Positions 1 to 7,163 of a stretch of 10,365 bases of DNA are shown in pieces. Source of the DNA: JBDLSY01 sp043777895 (lineage in GTDB: Bacteria; Pseudomonadota; Gammaproteobacteria; Burkholderiales; Burkholderiaceae_C). The stretch lies in assembly GCA_043777895.1 (NCBI GenBank), contig JAYWHD010000063.1, forward strand, positions 1-10,365, written 5' to 3'. The notes below the pieces were generated by a model. That model ran no database searches. It saw only the letters and a list, made by a program, of their open reading frames with translations, and had not been told where the DNA came from. The position numbers and the translations under genes were made by a program. Position 1 is the stretch's first letter, and every line of letters begins with the position of its first letter.

Positions 1-2
1 TA

Positions 3-941
3 GAGCATCAGCAACTAGGTCTTCCCCCTTTAGAAAAAGCCGTTGAAGAGATTGCCTTAGCTGATTCAAAAAGTAGAACCATTAAAAGTGCAGTATGGAT
101 TGCTAAAACTTTATTAGGTTTATTGGTTGTTTATCTACTATTTTTATTATTTAGCCACGGTGCTTTACAAGCTAAGCAGTTAGTTAGCGATGCCTTGGTG
201 AGTCAAGTGTTTTGGAGTGCTCTTGCCGTAGGTTTACTTGCTCAAATTGTTGATGGTGCTTTAGGTATGGCTTACGGTTTAACGTCTACTTCTTTTTTAA
301 TTGCTAGTGGTGTCAGTCCAGCGATTGCCAGTGCTAGTGTTCATGTAGCGGAAGTATTTACCACAGGTGTATCGGGTATATCACACGCTAAATTTGGCAA
401 TGTCAATAAAAAATTATTTTTAAAATTACTGATACCTGGTATTACAGGGGCGGTATTAGGAGCATACGTACTGACTAATATTGATGGTAAAGCTATTAAG
501 CCGTATATATCGGCTTATTTATTTATAATGGGTTTATACGTACTAAGTAAAGTGTTTAAAACGATTAAGCCTGCAACTAAAGAGCCTAAACACATTGCTA
601 AACTGGCGTTATTAGGTGGTTTTGTAGACGCGACAGGTGGCGGTGGTTGGGGACCTATCGTAACCACTACTTTAATTGGTACAGGGCAAGACCCCCGCAC
701 AACTATTGGTTCGGTTAATTTTGCAGAGTTTTTTCTAACGTTTGGTAGTGCCGTTACATTTACGGCTTTAGTGGGGTTTGGTCCTTGGGTAGTGGTATCA
801 GGTTTGGTGATTGGAGGCTTGTTTGCTGCACCGTTTTCTGCTTATTTATGTAGTAAATTTCATACTAAAACTTTACTTATCTTAGTGGGTAGTTTGATTA
901 GTTCAATTAGTTTATTCAATCTTTATAAAGCGTTAATTTAG
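3..941 (+). CDS. TauE/SafE-family membrane permease (5' end outside window)
   Basis: Inner-membrane permease of the TauE/SafE family, whose studied members export sulfite, sulfoacetate or related small anions; the substrate here cannot be read from sequence. The reading frame is open to the left edge of the window, so the real start lies upstream and 312 residues are visible (numbered from the codon at 3). A charged stretch of about 30 residues precedes the first membrane segment (about 32-51). The two family half-repeats are recognisable: DGALGMAYG (about 84-92) followed by SVHVAEVFTTG, and in the second half a glycine-rich GGGGWGP (about 212-218) followed by SVNFAEFF. Several further hydrophobic helices run to the C-terminus. 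The TTG at 123 is internal and should not be taken as the start. The stop lies only 8 bp before rfbD, suggesting co-transcription, although the two functions are not obviously related. The family call is firm; the substrate is unknown. Confidence 0.9.
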   Translation, partial: EHQQLGLPPLEKAVEEIALADSKSRTIKSAVWIAKTLLGLLVVYLLFLLFSHGALQAKQLVSDALVSQVFWSALAVGLLAQIVDGALGMAYGLTSTSFLIASGVSPAIASASVHVAEVFTTGVSGISHAKFGNVNKKLFLKLLIPGITGAVLGAYVLTNIDGKAIKPYISAYLFIMGLYVLSKVFKTIKPATKEPKHIAKLALLGGFVDATGGGGWGPIVTTTLIGTGQDPRTTIGSVNFAEFFLTFGSAVTFTALVGFGPWVVVSGLVIGGLFAAPFSAYLCSKFHTKTLLILVGSLISSISLFNLYKALI

Positions 942-949
942 AAAATATT

Positions 950-1831
950 ATGTTAAAAATTTTACTTCTTGGGAAAAACGGTCAAGTAGGCTGGGAACTA
1001 CAACGTAGTCTATCGTGCTTAGGGAACGTCATTGCGTTGGGTCATGATGAAGCAGATTTTTCTCATCCTACTGATTTAGCTGCCGTTGTAGCACAGCATA
1101 AACCTCATGTAATTGTTAATGTCGCCGCTTATACGGCGGTAGACCATGCTGAAAGTATGGCAACGCAAGCTTATAAAATCAATGCTGAATCACCCGCGAT
1201 ATTAGCTCAAGCTGCTAAAATTTACGGGGCATTATTAGTGCATTATAGTACTGATTATGTGTTTGATGGCAGCGGCACTAAGCCGTGGCAAGAAGCGGAC
1301 GTAACCAACCCACTCAATGTTTACGGTACTAGCAAATTAAAAGGTGAGCAAGCGATTATTCACAGTGGTTGCCAATTTTTGATTTTTAGAACCAGCTGGG
1401 TTTATGGGACGCGAGGAGGCAATTTTGCTAAAACTATTCTGCGTGTAGCGCAAGAACGTGATGAACTCAAAGTGATTAATGACCAATTTGGCGCACCCAC
1501 AGGGGCTGATTGGTTAGCTGATATGACCAACCGTGCCATCATACAAACATTGGCAGACCCTCATAAACAAGGGCTTTACCATGCTACTGTTAGTGGTGAA
1601 ACAACTTGGCATGGCTATGCTAGTTATGTAATAGAACAAGCTAAATTACTAAATTATCCTATTAAAGCACAGACCATTTGTGCTGTTCCAACACTTGATT
1701 TTCCAACGCCAGCACAACGTCCGAGTAACTCAAGATTAAATACGCGTAAGTTACAACTAGCTTTCAATGTGCATTGTCCGCCTTGGCAAGCAGGTGTTTT
1801 GCGTTTATTACAGAGTATAACGGCGGTCTGA
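950..1831 (+). CDS. rfbD: dTDP-4-dehydrorhamnose reductase
   Basis: Catalyses the last step of dTDP-L-rhamnose synthesis, the NAD(P)H-dependent reduction of dTDP-4-dehydro-L-rhamnose, in the cytoplasm. The 293-residue length is normal for RfbD/RmlD. Visible motifs are the Rossmann nucleotide-binding loop GKNGQVG (8-14), NVAAYTAVD (57-65), the catalytic region STDYVFDG (100-107), and the short-chain dehydrogenase pair Y125-x3-K129. RTSWVYG (147-153) and RPSNSRL (267-273) are also typical of the family. The ATG at 950 follows the permease stop by 8 bp and the leader is pure A/T with no Shine-Dalgarno sequence, so translation may be coupled to the upstream gene. It starts the cluster rfbD-rfbA-rfbC; rfbB (dTDP-glucose 4,6-dehydratase) is not in the window. 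Confidence 0.96.
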   Translation: MLKILLLGKNGQVGWELQRSLSCLGNVIALGHDEADFSHPTDLAAVVAQHKPHVIVNVAAYTAVDHAESMATQAYKINAESPAILAQAAKIYGALLVHYSTDYVFDGSGTKPWQEADVTNPLNVYGTSKLKGEQAIIHSGCQFLIFRTSWVYGTRGGNFAKTILRVAQERDELKVINDQFGAPTGADWLADMTNRAIIQTLADPHKQGLYHATVSGETTWHGYASYVIEQAKLLNYPIKAQTICAVPTLDFPTPAQRPSNSRLNTRKLQLAFNVHCPPWQAGVLRLLQSITAV

Positions 1832-1866
1832 AAGTAATTATTAAATATTCTAAAATATCTTTAAAC

Positions 1867-1899
1867 ATTAATAATATTAATATTATCAATGTTATTAAT
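1867..1899 (+). other. AT-only inverted repeat between rfbD and rfbA
   Basis: A 12-bp stem (arms 1867-1878 and 1888-1899, with one G-T wobble) encloses a 9-nt loop. Inside it, 1871-1886 is a perfect 16-bp A/T palindrome. No T-run follows the stem, so it is a poor intrinsic terminator. A protein-binding site, a cruciform, or simple chance in very AT-rich DNA are all possible. Confidence 0.4.
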
Positions 1900-1930
1900 A
1901 GTACAAATAGTACAAATAGTACAAATAGTA
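1897..1930 (+). repeat. 9-bp tandem repeat (unit AATAGTACA, 3.8 copies)
   Basis: Perfect period-9 array: three full units of AATAGTACA at 1897-1923 plus the first seven bases of a fourth. It lies 59 bp upstream of the rfbA start, in a 158-bp gap with no gene. The rest of the gap is A/T-rich and rich in variants of the motif CTTTAAA(T/C)A. Copy number could change by replication slippage and alter spacing ahead of rfbA; this is inference. Confidence 0.85.
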
Positions 1931-1989
1931 TTAATAAATATTCTTAGATACCCTTAAATATCTTTAAACATTCTTAAACATTTATATTT

Positions 1990-2889
1990 ATGATTAAACC
2001 ACAGCCAACCCAACGTAAAGGTATTATTTTAGCGGGGGGTTCAGGCACACGCTTACACCCCGCTACACTGGCGATTAGCAAGCAGCTATTGCCTGTTTAT
2101 GACAAGCCAATGATTTATTACCCTTTATCAACACTGATGTTAGCAGGTATTCGTGAAGTATTAATTATTAGTACACCACAAGATACACCACGTTTTCAAC
2201 AGTTGTTGGGCGATGGCAGTCAGTGGGGTATGAACCTATATTATAAAGTCCAACCCTCACCCGATGGACTAGCACAAGCATTTATCTTGGGCGATACTTT
2301 TATAGGCAATAACCCTAGTGCTTTGGTATTGGGTGATAATATTTTTCATGGCCATGATTTTGGTAAACTACTGGCTAATGCTGATAAACAATTAGCGGGT
2401 GCAAGTGTCTTTGCTTATCATGTTAAAGACCCAGAACGCTATGGCGTAGTTGCTTTTGATGATGTAGGCAAAGCCAATAGTATTGAAGAAAAACCATTAG
2501 TGCCTAAAAGTAATTATGCGGTCACTGGGCTATATTTTTACGATCAACAAGTTGTTGAAATTGCTAAGTCAATTAAGCCTAGCACACGGGGTGAACTAGA
2601 AATCACCGCAGTTAATGATGCATATTTAAAGATAAATCAACTCAATGTTGAAATTATGAAACGGGGCTATGCGTGGTTGGACACAGGCACACATGACAGT
2701 TTATTAGAAGCCAGTCACTTTATTGCGACATTAGAGCATCGCCAAGGTTTAAAAATTGCGTGTTTAGAAGAAATTGCTTGGCGTTCAGGCTGGATTAGCA
2801 ATGAGCAATTGCACCAGTTAGCAATGCCATTAGCTAAAAATGGCTATGGACAATATTTACTGCGTATTTTAAAAGAAATAGTGTTTTAA
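1990..2889 (+). CDS. rfbA: glucose-1-phosphate thymidylyltransferase
   Basis: First enzyme of the dTDP-sugar pathway: joins glucose-1-phosphate and dTTP to give dTDP-glucose and pyrophosphate (cytoplasm). At 299 residues it has the normal RmlA length. Visible motifs are the nucleotidyltransferase signature LAGGSGTRLHP (14-24), K31 and QLLPVYDKPM (32-41), the dTTP/sugar site GLAQAF (93-98), the metal-binding GDN (115-117), EEKP (166-169), GELEIT (201-206) and WLDTGTH (229-235). The start at 1990 leaves an eight-residue leader before the core beta strand. No Shine-Dalgarno sequence is visible; the leader ends ATATTTATG. rfbC follows 14 bp after the stop, so the two are almost certainly co-transcribed. 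Confidence 0.97.
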   Translation: MIKPQPTQRKGIILAGGSGTRLHPATLAISKQLLPVYDKPMIYYPLSTLMLAGIREVLIISTPQDTPRFQQLLGDGSQWGMNLYYKVQPSPDGLAQAFILGDTFIGNNPSALVLGDNIFHGHDFGKLLANADKQLAGASVFAYHVKDPERYGVVAFDDVGKANSIEEKPLVPKSNYAVTGLYFYDQQVVEIAKSIKPSTRGELEITAVNDAYLKINQLNVEIMKRGYAWLDTGTHDSLLEASHFIATLEHRQGLKIACLEEIAWRSGWISNEQLHQLAMPLAKNGYGQYLLRILKEIVF

Positions 2890-2903
2890 AATAAGATTTT
2901 ACT

Positions 2904-3482
2904 GTGAACATTACCTATACCCCGATTGCAGGTTTATTAGTCTTAGAACCTACCGTGTTTTATGATGCCCGTGGCTGGTTTAGTGAGAGTTTTAACGAGC
3001 AAGCGTTTAATGCTGCGGTTGGCAATAATTCCTTAACCCATACGCCCTACAAATTTGTACAAGACAACCATAGCTGTAGTTATAAAGGTGTATTGCGTGG
3101 TTTACATTATCAACTGCCGCCGTTTGCACAAGGTAAACTGGTGCGTGTCATACAAGGGACTGTATGGGATGTAAGCGTTGATATTCGTAAGGATAGCCCA
3201 ACATTTGGTCAATGGTATGGTATTGAGCTATCGGCTGATAACAATAAGCAGTTGTGGATACCGCCAGGTTTTGCCCATGGGTTTATTACTTTAAGCGAAA
3301 CGGCACATTTTTTATATAAAACCACTGCTTTATATAATAAAGCCAGCGAAGGTGCAATTGTTTGGAATGATACTAATATCAATATTGTCTGGCCAACAAC
3401 GGACTGCGATATTATCGTGAATGAAAAAGACAATAACGCATCTAGATTATTAGATTTAATGAATAATAATTTATTTAACTAG
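2904..3482 (+). CDS. rfbC: dTDP-4-dehydrorhamnose 3,5-epimerase
   Basis: Cupin-fold epimerase that converts dTDP-4-dehydro-6-deoxyglucose to the rhamno form, the step before RfbD. At 192 residues it is full length. Visible features: the N-terminal VFYDARGWFSESFN (18-31), the catalytic-histidine motif RGLHYQ (65-70, H68), QGKLVRVIQGTVWDV (76-90) and the IPPGFAHGF segment (119-127). The downstream YKTTALYN (138-145) contains the conserved active-site tyrosine region. The start is GTG at 2904: the same frame has a TAA at 2892-2894 and no ATG in between, and the family sequence begins right at this codon. The 14-bp gap after rfbA holds only a weak purine stretch (AATAAGA) as a ribosome site. It is the last gene of the cluster. 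Confidence 0.96.
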   Translation: MNITYTPIAGLLVLEPTVFYDARGWFSESFNEQAFNAAVGNNSLTHTPYKFVQDNHSCSYKGVLRGLHYQLPPFAQGKLVRVIQGTVWDVSVDIRKDSPTFGQWYGIELSADNNKQLWIPPGFAHGFITLSETAHFLYKTTALYNKASEGAIVWNDTNINIVWPTTDCDIIVNEKDNNASRLLDLMNNNLFN

Positions 3483-3567
3483 ACTGCTATAGCGATTCGC
3501 AGTACTACATTACTTTAAACAATCAGTAACGTTGTTTCTAAAATCACGTTAGACACACATTAAAACG

Positions 3568-3597
3568 CGGTATTTAAAATTTAAAAACCGTATTTTT
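3568..3597 (+). terminator. Probable intrinsic terminator after rfbC
   Basis: Arms 3568-3575 and 3583-3590 form an 8-bp stem with one A-A mismatch and a 7-nt loop, CGGT pairing with ACCG at the base. The T-rich tract TATTTTT follows at 3591-3597. It sits 86 bp after the rfbC stop and between convergent genes. On the other strand the hairpin is followed by a run of four T after three bases, so it may also stop trxB transcription. Most of the stem is A/T, which makes it weak. Confidence 0.55.
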
Positions 3598-3602
3598 ATG
3601 TG

Positions 3603-3641
3603 TATTTATATATTTATGTATTTATGTATTTATGTATTTAT
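3603..3641 (+). repeat. 8-bp tandem repeat (unit TATTTATG)
   Basis: Three perfect TATTTATG units at 3611-3634 plus seven bases of a fourth (3635-3641), preceded by one copy with a single mismatch (3603-3610). It lies in the convergent rfbC/trxB gap, immediately beyond the terminator hairpin and 23 bp from the trxB stop. Confidence 0.85.
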
Positions 3642-3664
3642 TAATATAAATAGCCAGTACTTTT

Positions 3665-4618
3665 TTAGCGTAATTGTTCTAAATAACGTTGTGCATCTAG
3701 TGCTGCCATACAGCCCGTACCCGCACTGGTAACTGCTTGACGATACACATGGTCAGCAACATCACCCGCTGCAAATACACCTGCAACGCTGGTTTGAGTG
3801 GCCATACCTTGCGTACCACTTTGTACCGTTAAATACCCCTCTTTAATGTCTAATTGCCCCTTAAAAATATCAGTATTGGGCGAGTGACCTATAGCAATAA
3901 AGCAACCATGTACCGCAATATCTTGTGTAGTATTGTTTTGTGTTGATTTAATACGTATGCCCGTTACGCCTGACTCATCGCCTAATATTTCTTCTAAAGT
4001 GCTATTGACTTGTAACTTAATTTTTCCTTCAGCAACACGTGCCATTAATTTGTCTACCATAATTGCTTCAGCTTTAAAGGTATCGCGGCGATGAATGAGT
4101 GTCACTGTTTTACAAATACCCGCCAAATATAAAGCTTCTTCTACGGCCGTATTGCCACCACCGACTACGGCTACATCTTGATTTTTATAAAAAAAGCCAT
4201 CACAAGTCGCACAGCCACTGACGCCTTTGCCCATAAAAGCGGCTTCACTAGGCAATCCTAGATATTTGGCCGATGCCCCTGTTGCAATAATTAATGCATC
4301 ACACGTATAAGTACCGCTATCACCTATCAACGTAAACGGCTTAGTTTTAACATCAACGGTATGAATATGGTCATAGACTATTTGAGTATTAAAGCGTGTT
4401 GCGTGGGCTTCAAAGCGTGCCATTAAATCAGGGCCTTCTACGCCCATTGCATCAGCAGGCCAATTGTCTACATCGGTTGTAGTCATAAGCTGCCCGCCTT
4501 GTGCCATACCTGTAATAATGGTTGGCTTTAAATTAGCTCTAGCGGCATAAATAGCTGCACTGTACCCTGCAGGGCCTGAACCCAAAATAAGTACTGTGTG
4601 GTGAGTTGATGTAGTCAT
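3665..4618 (-). CDS. trxB: Thioredoxin reductase (NADPH)
   Basis: Flavoprotein that reduces thioredoxin with NADPH (cytoplasm). At 317 residues it matches the low-molecular-weight bacterial TrxB. FAD-binding GSGPAG (13-18) and GGQLMTTTDVDNWP (41-54) come first. The redox-active motif CATC follows (136-139, with D140), lying between the two halves of the FAD domain. Next are the NADPH-binding GGGNTA (153-158) and HRRD (176-179), and the C-terminal FAD motif FAAGDV (282-287) with RQAVTSAGTG (293-302). All key residues are present. The start codon is at 4618-4616; the upstream leader has no Shine-Dalgarno sequence and ends ACATTATG. It converges on rfbC and has its own 145-bp upstream region, so it is probably a single-gene unit or follows the NIF3-like gene. 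Confidence 0.97.
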   Translation of the reverse strand: MTTSTHHTVLILGSGPAGYSAAIYAARANLKPTIITGMAQGGQLMTTTDVDNWPADAMGVEGPDLMARFEAHATRFNTQIVYDHIHTVDVKTKPFTLIGDSGTYTCDALIIATGASAKYLGLPSEAAFMGKGVSGCATCDGFFYKNQDVAVVGGGNTAVEEALYLAGICKTVTLIHRRDTFKAEAIMVDKLMARVAEGKIKLQVNSTLEEILGDESGVTGIRIKSTQNNTTQDIAVHGCFIAIGHSPNTDIFKGQLDIKEGYLTVQSGTQGMATQTSVAGVFAAGDVADHVYRQAVTSAGTGCMAALDAQRYLEQLR

Positions 4619-4640
4619 AATGTGTATTTTAAAAGTGATG

Positions 4641-4677
4641 AAAAAGCAATAAAAAGCAATAAAAAGTAATAAAAAGT
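4641..4677 (-). repeat. 10-bp tandem repeat (unit AAAAAGCAAT) ahead of trxB
   Basis: Two perfect AAAAAGCAAT units at 4641-4660, one with a single change (AAAAAGTAAT, 4661-4670) and a partial fourth (4671-4677). On the trxB sense strand it reads as A/T-interrupted T-runs 23-59 bp before the start codon, where promoter or leader elements would lie. Confidence 0.8.
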
Positions 4678-4763
4678 GCTACCGTAAAAATAGAAAAAAT
4701 AAAATAGTAAGGCAGTAAAGTAATAAAAACAAGTACACACTTAGTAATATAGGTTACATATTT

Positions 4764-5561
4764 TTAAAGCGGACTGTCTATCTCAAAGTACTGGGTTGCA
4801 ATATTAAGCTGATGGCTTAATGCTTTGCCTAAAGCTTGAATGCCATAGCGTTCTGTTGCATGATGCCCTGCTAATAATAATAGTACACCGCTTTCTCTGG
4901 CTATATGTACGTGTTGTTCATTGACTTCTCCTGTTAAAAATACGTCAATACCTGCTGCAATTGCTGCTTCAAAATAAGACCCGCCCCCGCCTGTACACCA
5001 TGCAATGCGTTTTAACGGTTTTAATTGATGGGTTTGATTGGCTATAGCTATTATATTATTTGATATATTATTTGATGGGTATAGTTGATTTTGAATACAC
5101 TCAATGAGTGCTGGGTATGTAGAATATTGACCAGGAATATCACCTACCCACACAATATGTTCAGCATTTAAAGGAACTGCATTTAATAAGCCTAATTGTT
5201 GGGCAAGTTGTATATTATTGCCCAGCTGTGCGTGTGCGTCTAAAGGCAAGTGATAAGCAAACACATTTAAATTAGCGGTTAAAATACTGTTTAAGCGTGT
5301 TCGACGAAACCCAGTAATTGTGCCGTCCTCACCTTTCCACATTAAGCCGTGGTGGGTGATAAGTGCTTGAGCCTGCCAATGAATAGCCGCTTCAATGGCA
5401 GCTTGATTCGCAGTAACAGCCAATGCTACTCTTGAAATTACTGCACTACCTTCTACTTGTAAACCATTGGGGCAGTAATCTTTAAATCGCCAAGGCTCTA
5501 ATAGTTGATTGCAAGTGTTAAGTAATGTATCACGGCTGCACGAATGTTGTATTGTTATCAT
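4764..5561 (-). CDS. NIF3-like dinuclear metal-centre protein (YbgI family)
   Basis: Member of the NIF3/YbgI (GTP cyclohydrolase 1 type 2-like) family: hexameric proteins with a two-metal site and no settled cellular role. At 265 residues it is slightly longer than the roughly 250 of YbgI. Expected ligands are visible: H70-H71 in THHGLMW (69-75), H104 and D108 in YHLPLDAH (103-110), and H233 and E237 in GHHATERYG (232-240). FLTGEVNEQ (208-216) and GGGGSYFEAA (191-200) are also conserved. The extra length is partly explained by an in-frame 12-bp duplication giving SNNI twice (about 163-170). The start (5561) has no clear ribosome site. It is divergent from the DegS-like gene; a NIF3-like gene beside a DegS/AlgW protease is a layout I recall from other gammaproteobacteria. 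Confidence 0.93.
   Translation of the reverse strand: MITIQHSCSRDTLLNTCNQLLEPWRFKDYCPNGLQVEGSAVISRVALAVTANQAAIEAAIHWQAQALITHHGLMWKGEDGTITGFRRTRLNSILTANLNVFAYHLPLDAHAQLGNNIQLAQQLGLLNAVPLNAEHIVWVGDIPGQYSTYPALIECIQNQLYPSNNISNNIIAIANQTHQLKPLKRIAWCTGGGGSYFEAAIAAGIDVFLTGEVNEQHVHIARESGVLLLLAGHHATERYGIQALGKALSHQLNIATQYFEIDSPL
5052..5075 (-). repeat. In-frame 12-bp tandem duplication inside the NIF3-like gene
   Basis: The 12-mer TATATTATTTGA occurs twice in direct succession (5052-5063 and 5064-5075). On the coding strand it repeats the residues SNNI. Because 12 is a multiple of three the frame is kept. The insert falls between the conserved N- and C-terminal parts of the family, where length varies. 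Confidence 0.85.
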
Positions 5562-5591
5562 TGGAGTTTAAGTAGGTTTTTATGAAAGTTT

Positions 5592-5707
5592 ATATTTTTT
5601 ATCTTAAATCTTAAATATCATTAAATCTTAAATATTAAATATCATTAAATCTTAAATCTTAAATATTTTTTATCTTAAATCTTAAATATTATTAAACCTT
5701 AAACATT
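5592..5707 (+). repeat. Degenerate tandem-repeat block between divergent NIF3-like and degS-like genes
   Basis: Almost the whole 149-bp divergent gap is built from variants of CTTAAAT(A)T and ATTAAAT. A 24-bp unit at 5611-5634 is repeated directly at 5635-5657 (23 identical bases). A longer direct repeat pairs 5592-5637 with 5663-5708 (offset 71 bp, three differences). Promoters of both genes must lie in or next to this block, but no convincing -35/-10 pair can be picked out in such A/T-rich DNA. Confidence 0.85.
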
Positions 5708-5710
5708 ATT

Positions 5711-6943
5711 ATGAATATGAAAAAATTTTGGTTGCTATTTGCACAAGCAGTTACAGTCTGTGTCGCTATTTTATTCGTCTTAACGACTTTAAAGCCACAC
5801 TGGTTAAATAGCCGTTTAGGTATACCCATTCATTCTATAGCCGCCAATCCTGTAACGGTTATGCCGACACCCAGAGTTAATATAAATACTGCCCCTATCG
5901 CTTCATTTGCCGATGCTGCCGACCGATCAAGTAAAGCAGTTGTCAATGTATTTACTAAGCAAAAGCGTAAAAAAACTCAAGGTTTTGACAATGACCCCCG
6001 CTTAAATGACCCATTTTTTAACTTCTTTTTTAATTTACCGCGACAAGAAATGCCGCCAGAACACAATGAAGGCACTAGTTTAGGATCGGGTGTCATAGTC
6101 AGTACTGATGTTGAAGGGACTACTTTAGTTATTACCAATAGCCATGTCATTGACCGAGCAGATACGATTGAATTGGTTTTAAGCGATGGCCGCCGCGCAC
6201 CTGCAACAGTAATAGGCAGTGACCCTGATACCGATATTGCTGTATTAAAAATGCAATTAACCCAAGTTCCTGTTATTGAGTGGGGCGAACTAGCTGATGT
6301 TCGTATAGGTGATGCCGTACTTGCCGTTGGCAACCCATTTGGTGTTGGGCAAACCGTTACGCAAGGCATTGTGTCAGCGTTAGGCCGTAACCACGTAAGC
6401 GGTAACACCTTTGAAAATTTTATTCAAACCGATGCTGCAATTAACCCTGGTAATTCAGGTGGAGCATTAACCGACAGTCAAGGCCGCTTAATCGGTATTA
6501 ATACGGCTATTTATAGCAAAGATGGTGGTTCTTTAGGCATTGGCTTTGCTATTCCTGTAACCACGGTTAAGCAAGTGATGACACAGTTATTAAAATATGG
6601 CTCGGTAACCCGTGGTTACATTGGCGTAACGCCGATGGATATGACTGATGTAACACAAGAAAAATTTAATATTCCCGCCAATATAACAGGCTCTGTTATT
6701 GCAATGGTACAACCCAATAGCCCTGCAACTGGGGGCGGTATCATTGTGGGTGATGTTGTACAACGAATTGGTAATACTACAATTAAAGACAGTGCCGACT
6801 TACTTAATACCATTGCAAGTACACCGCCAAACACCACGATTGCCATTCAAATATGGCGGGCGGGAAAATCACTTGAACTTAATGTCAAAATTGCAAAAAG
6901 ACCCAGCGGTATGCAAAAAATGCAACGCGAACCGCAAGAATAG
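5711..6943 (+). CDS. degS: DegS/AlgW-type membrane-anchored periplasmic serine protease
   Basis: HtrA-family serine protease with one PDZ domain. In DegS and AlgW this type senses misfolded outer-membrane proteins through its PDZ domain and makes the first cut in the anti-sigma factor RseA/MucA, releasing sigma E. The N-terminal segment 6-27 is a single uncleaved membrane anchor with basic residues before it (KK at 4-5), placing the protease in the periplasm. Catalytic triad: H145 (TNSHVID), D175 (DTDIAVLK) and S249 (NPGNSGGAL). The PDZ domain spans about 300-395, starting RGYIGV. One PDZ and a retained anchor favour DegS/AlgW over DegP/DegQ. At 410 residues it is longer than E. coli DegS, partly through a linker rich in Phe, Asn and Asp (about 84-120). 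ATG at 5711 is used; a second in-frame ATG at 5717 is equally possible, and neither has a Shine-Dalgarno sequence. Confidence 0.93.
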   Translation: MNMKKFWLLFAQAVTVCVAILFVLTTLKPHWLNSRLGIPIHSIAANPVTVMPTPRVNINTAPIASFADAADRSSKAVVNVFTKQKRKKTQGFDNDPRLNDPFFNFFFNLPRQEMPPEHNEGTSLGSGVIVSTDVEGTTLVITNSHVIDRADTIELVLSDGRRAPATVIGSDPDTDIAVLKMQLTQVPVIEWGELADVRIGDAVLAVGNPFGVGQTVTQGIVSALGRNHVSGNTFENFIQTDAAINPGNSGGALTDSQGRLIGINTAIYSKDGGSLGIGFAIPVTTVKQVMTQLLKYGSVTRGYIGVTPMDMTDVTQEKFNIPANITGSVIAMVQPNSPATGGGIIVGDVVQRIGNTTIKDSADLLNTIASTPPNTTIAIQIWRAGKSLELNVKIAKRPSGMQKMQREPQE

Positions 6944-6965
6944 TTTAAAAAATATGCTTTTTAAG

Positions 6966-7014
6966 TCTTAAAAATCAAAGTTTGAATCAAAGTTTTCAGA
7001 ATGTATAGATTTTT
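6966..7014 (+). repeat. Dispersed repeat, family 1, copy 1
   Basis: A/T-rich element built on GAATCAA-AGTTTTCAGAAT and AGATTTT. It matches 9649-9694 over nearly its full length with scattered differences. It begins 22 bp after the stop of the degS-like gene; the other copy begins 15 bp after a stop codon too. The rest of the 282-bp gap up to the DUF29 gene holds the 13-bp repeat and hairpin listed separately. Confidence 0.65.
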
Positions 7015-7116
7015 AAATCTTGCTTATTTTTAACCTTAAAAAATTTTAGTGATGTTAAAGTAGTATTGGTGCAATTAGTTTAATATTTTAGTACTTAAGA
7101 AGTAACCAGTAAAACA

Positions 7117-7145
7117 ACTGGGATAATATACTGGGATAATATACT
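7117..7145 (+). repeat. 13-bp direct repeat (ACTGGGATAATAT, two copies)
   Basis: Perfect tandem copies at 7117-7129 and 7130-7142, followed by ACT of a third. It ends about 80 bp before the DUF29 start and runs into the hairpin at 7142-7163. Each unit contains a GATAAT, close to a sigma-70 -10 element, so promoter duplication is possible but unproven. Confidence 0.8.
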
Positions 7146-7163
7146 TATATAAAAATATAAGTA
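7142..7163 (+). other. Perfect 9-bp hairpin upstream of DUF29 gene
   Basis: Arms TACTTATAT (7142-7150) and ATATAAGTA (7155-7163) pair perfectly around an AAAA loop. No T-run follows, so it is not a standard terminator. It lies 62 bp before the DUF29 start, directly after the 13-bp repeat, and could be an operator or a transcript structure. Confidence 0.55.

Noticed and set aside
3483..3503. Short inverted repeat ACTGC/GCAGT right after rfbC
   Set aside because: Only five base pairs with an 11-base loop and no T-run; the hairpin at 3568 is a better terminator candidate.
5592..5707. Possible CRISPR array in the repeat block
   Set aside because: Repeats are directly adjacent and degenerate with no unique spacers of even length, and no cas genes are nearby.
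5977..6408. 143-codon minus-strand reading frame inside the degS-like gene
   Set aside because: It lies fully antisense to a gene with an intact catalytic triad, and its translation has no family features. It is a shadow of codon usage on the other strand.
6945..6964. Intrinsic terminator just after the degS-like gene
   Set aside because: The 7-bp stem is only A/T and the following sequence has no clean T-run, so it is below what can be supported.
6699..6971. 90-codon plus-strand frame overlapping the end of the degS-like gene
   Set aside because: Nearly all of it overlaps the PDZ-coding region in another frame and it has no ribosome site or recognisable features.
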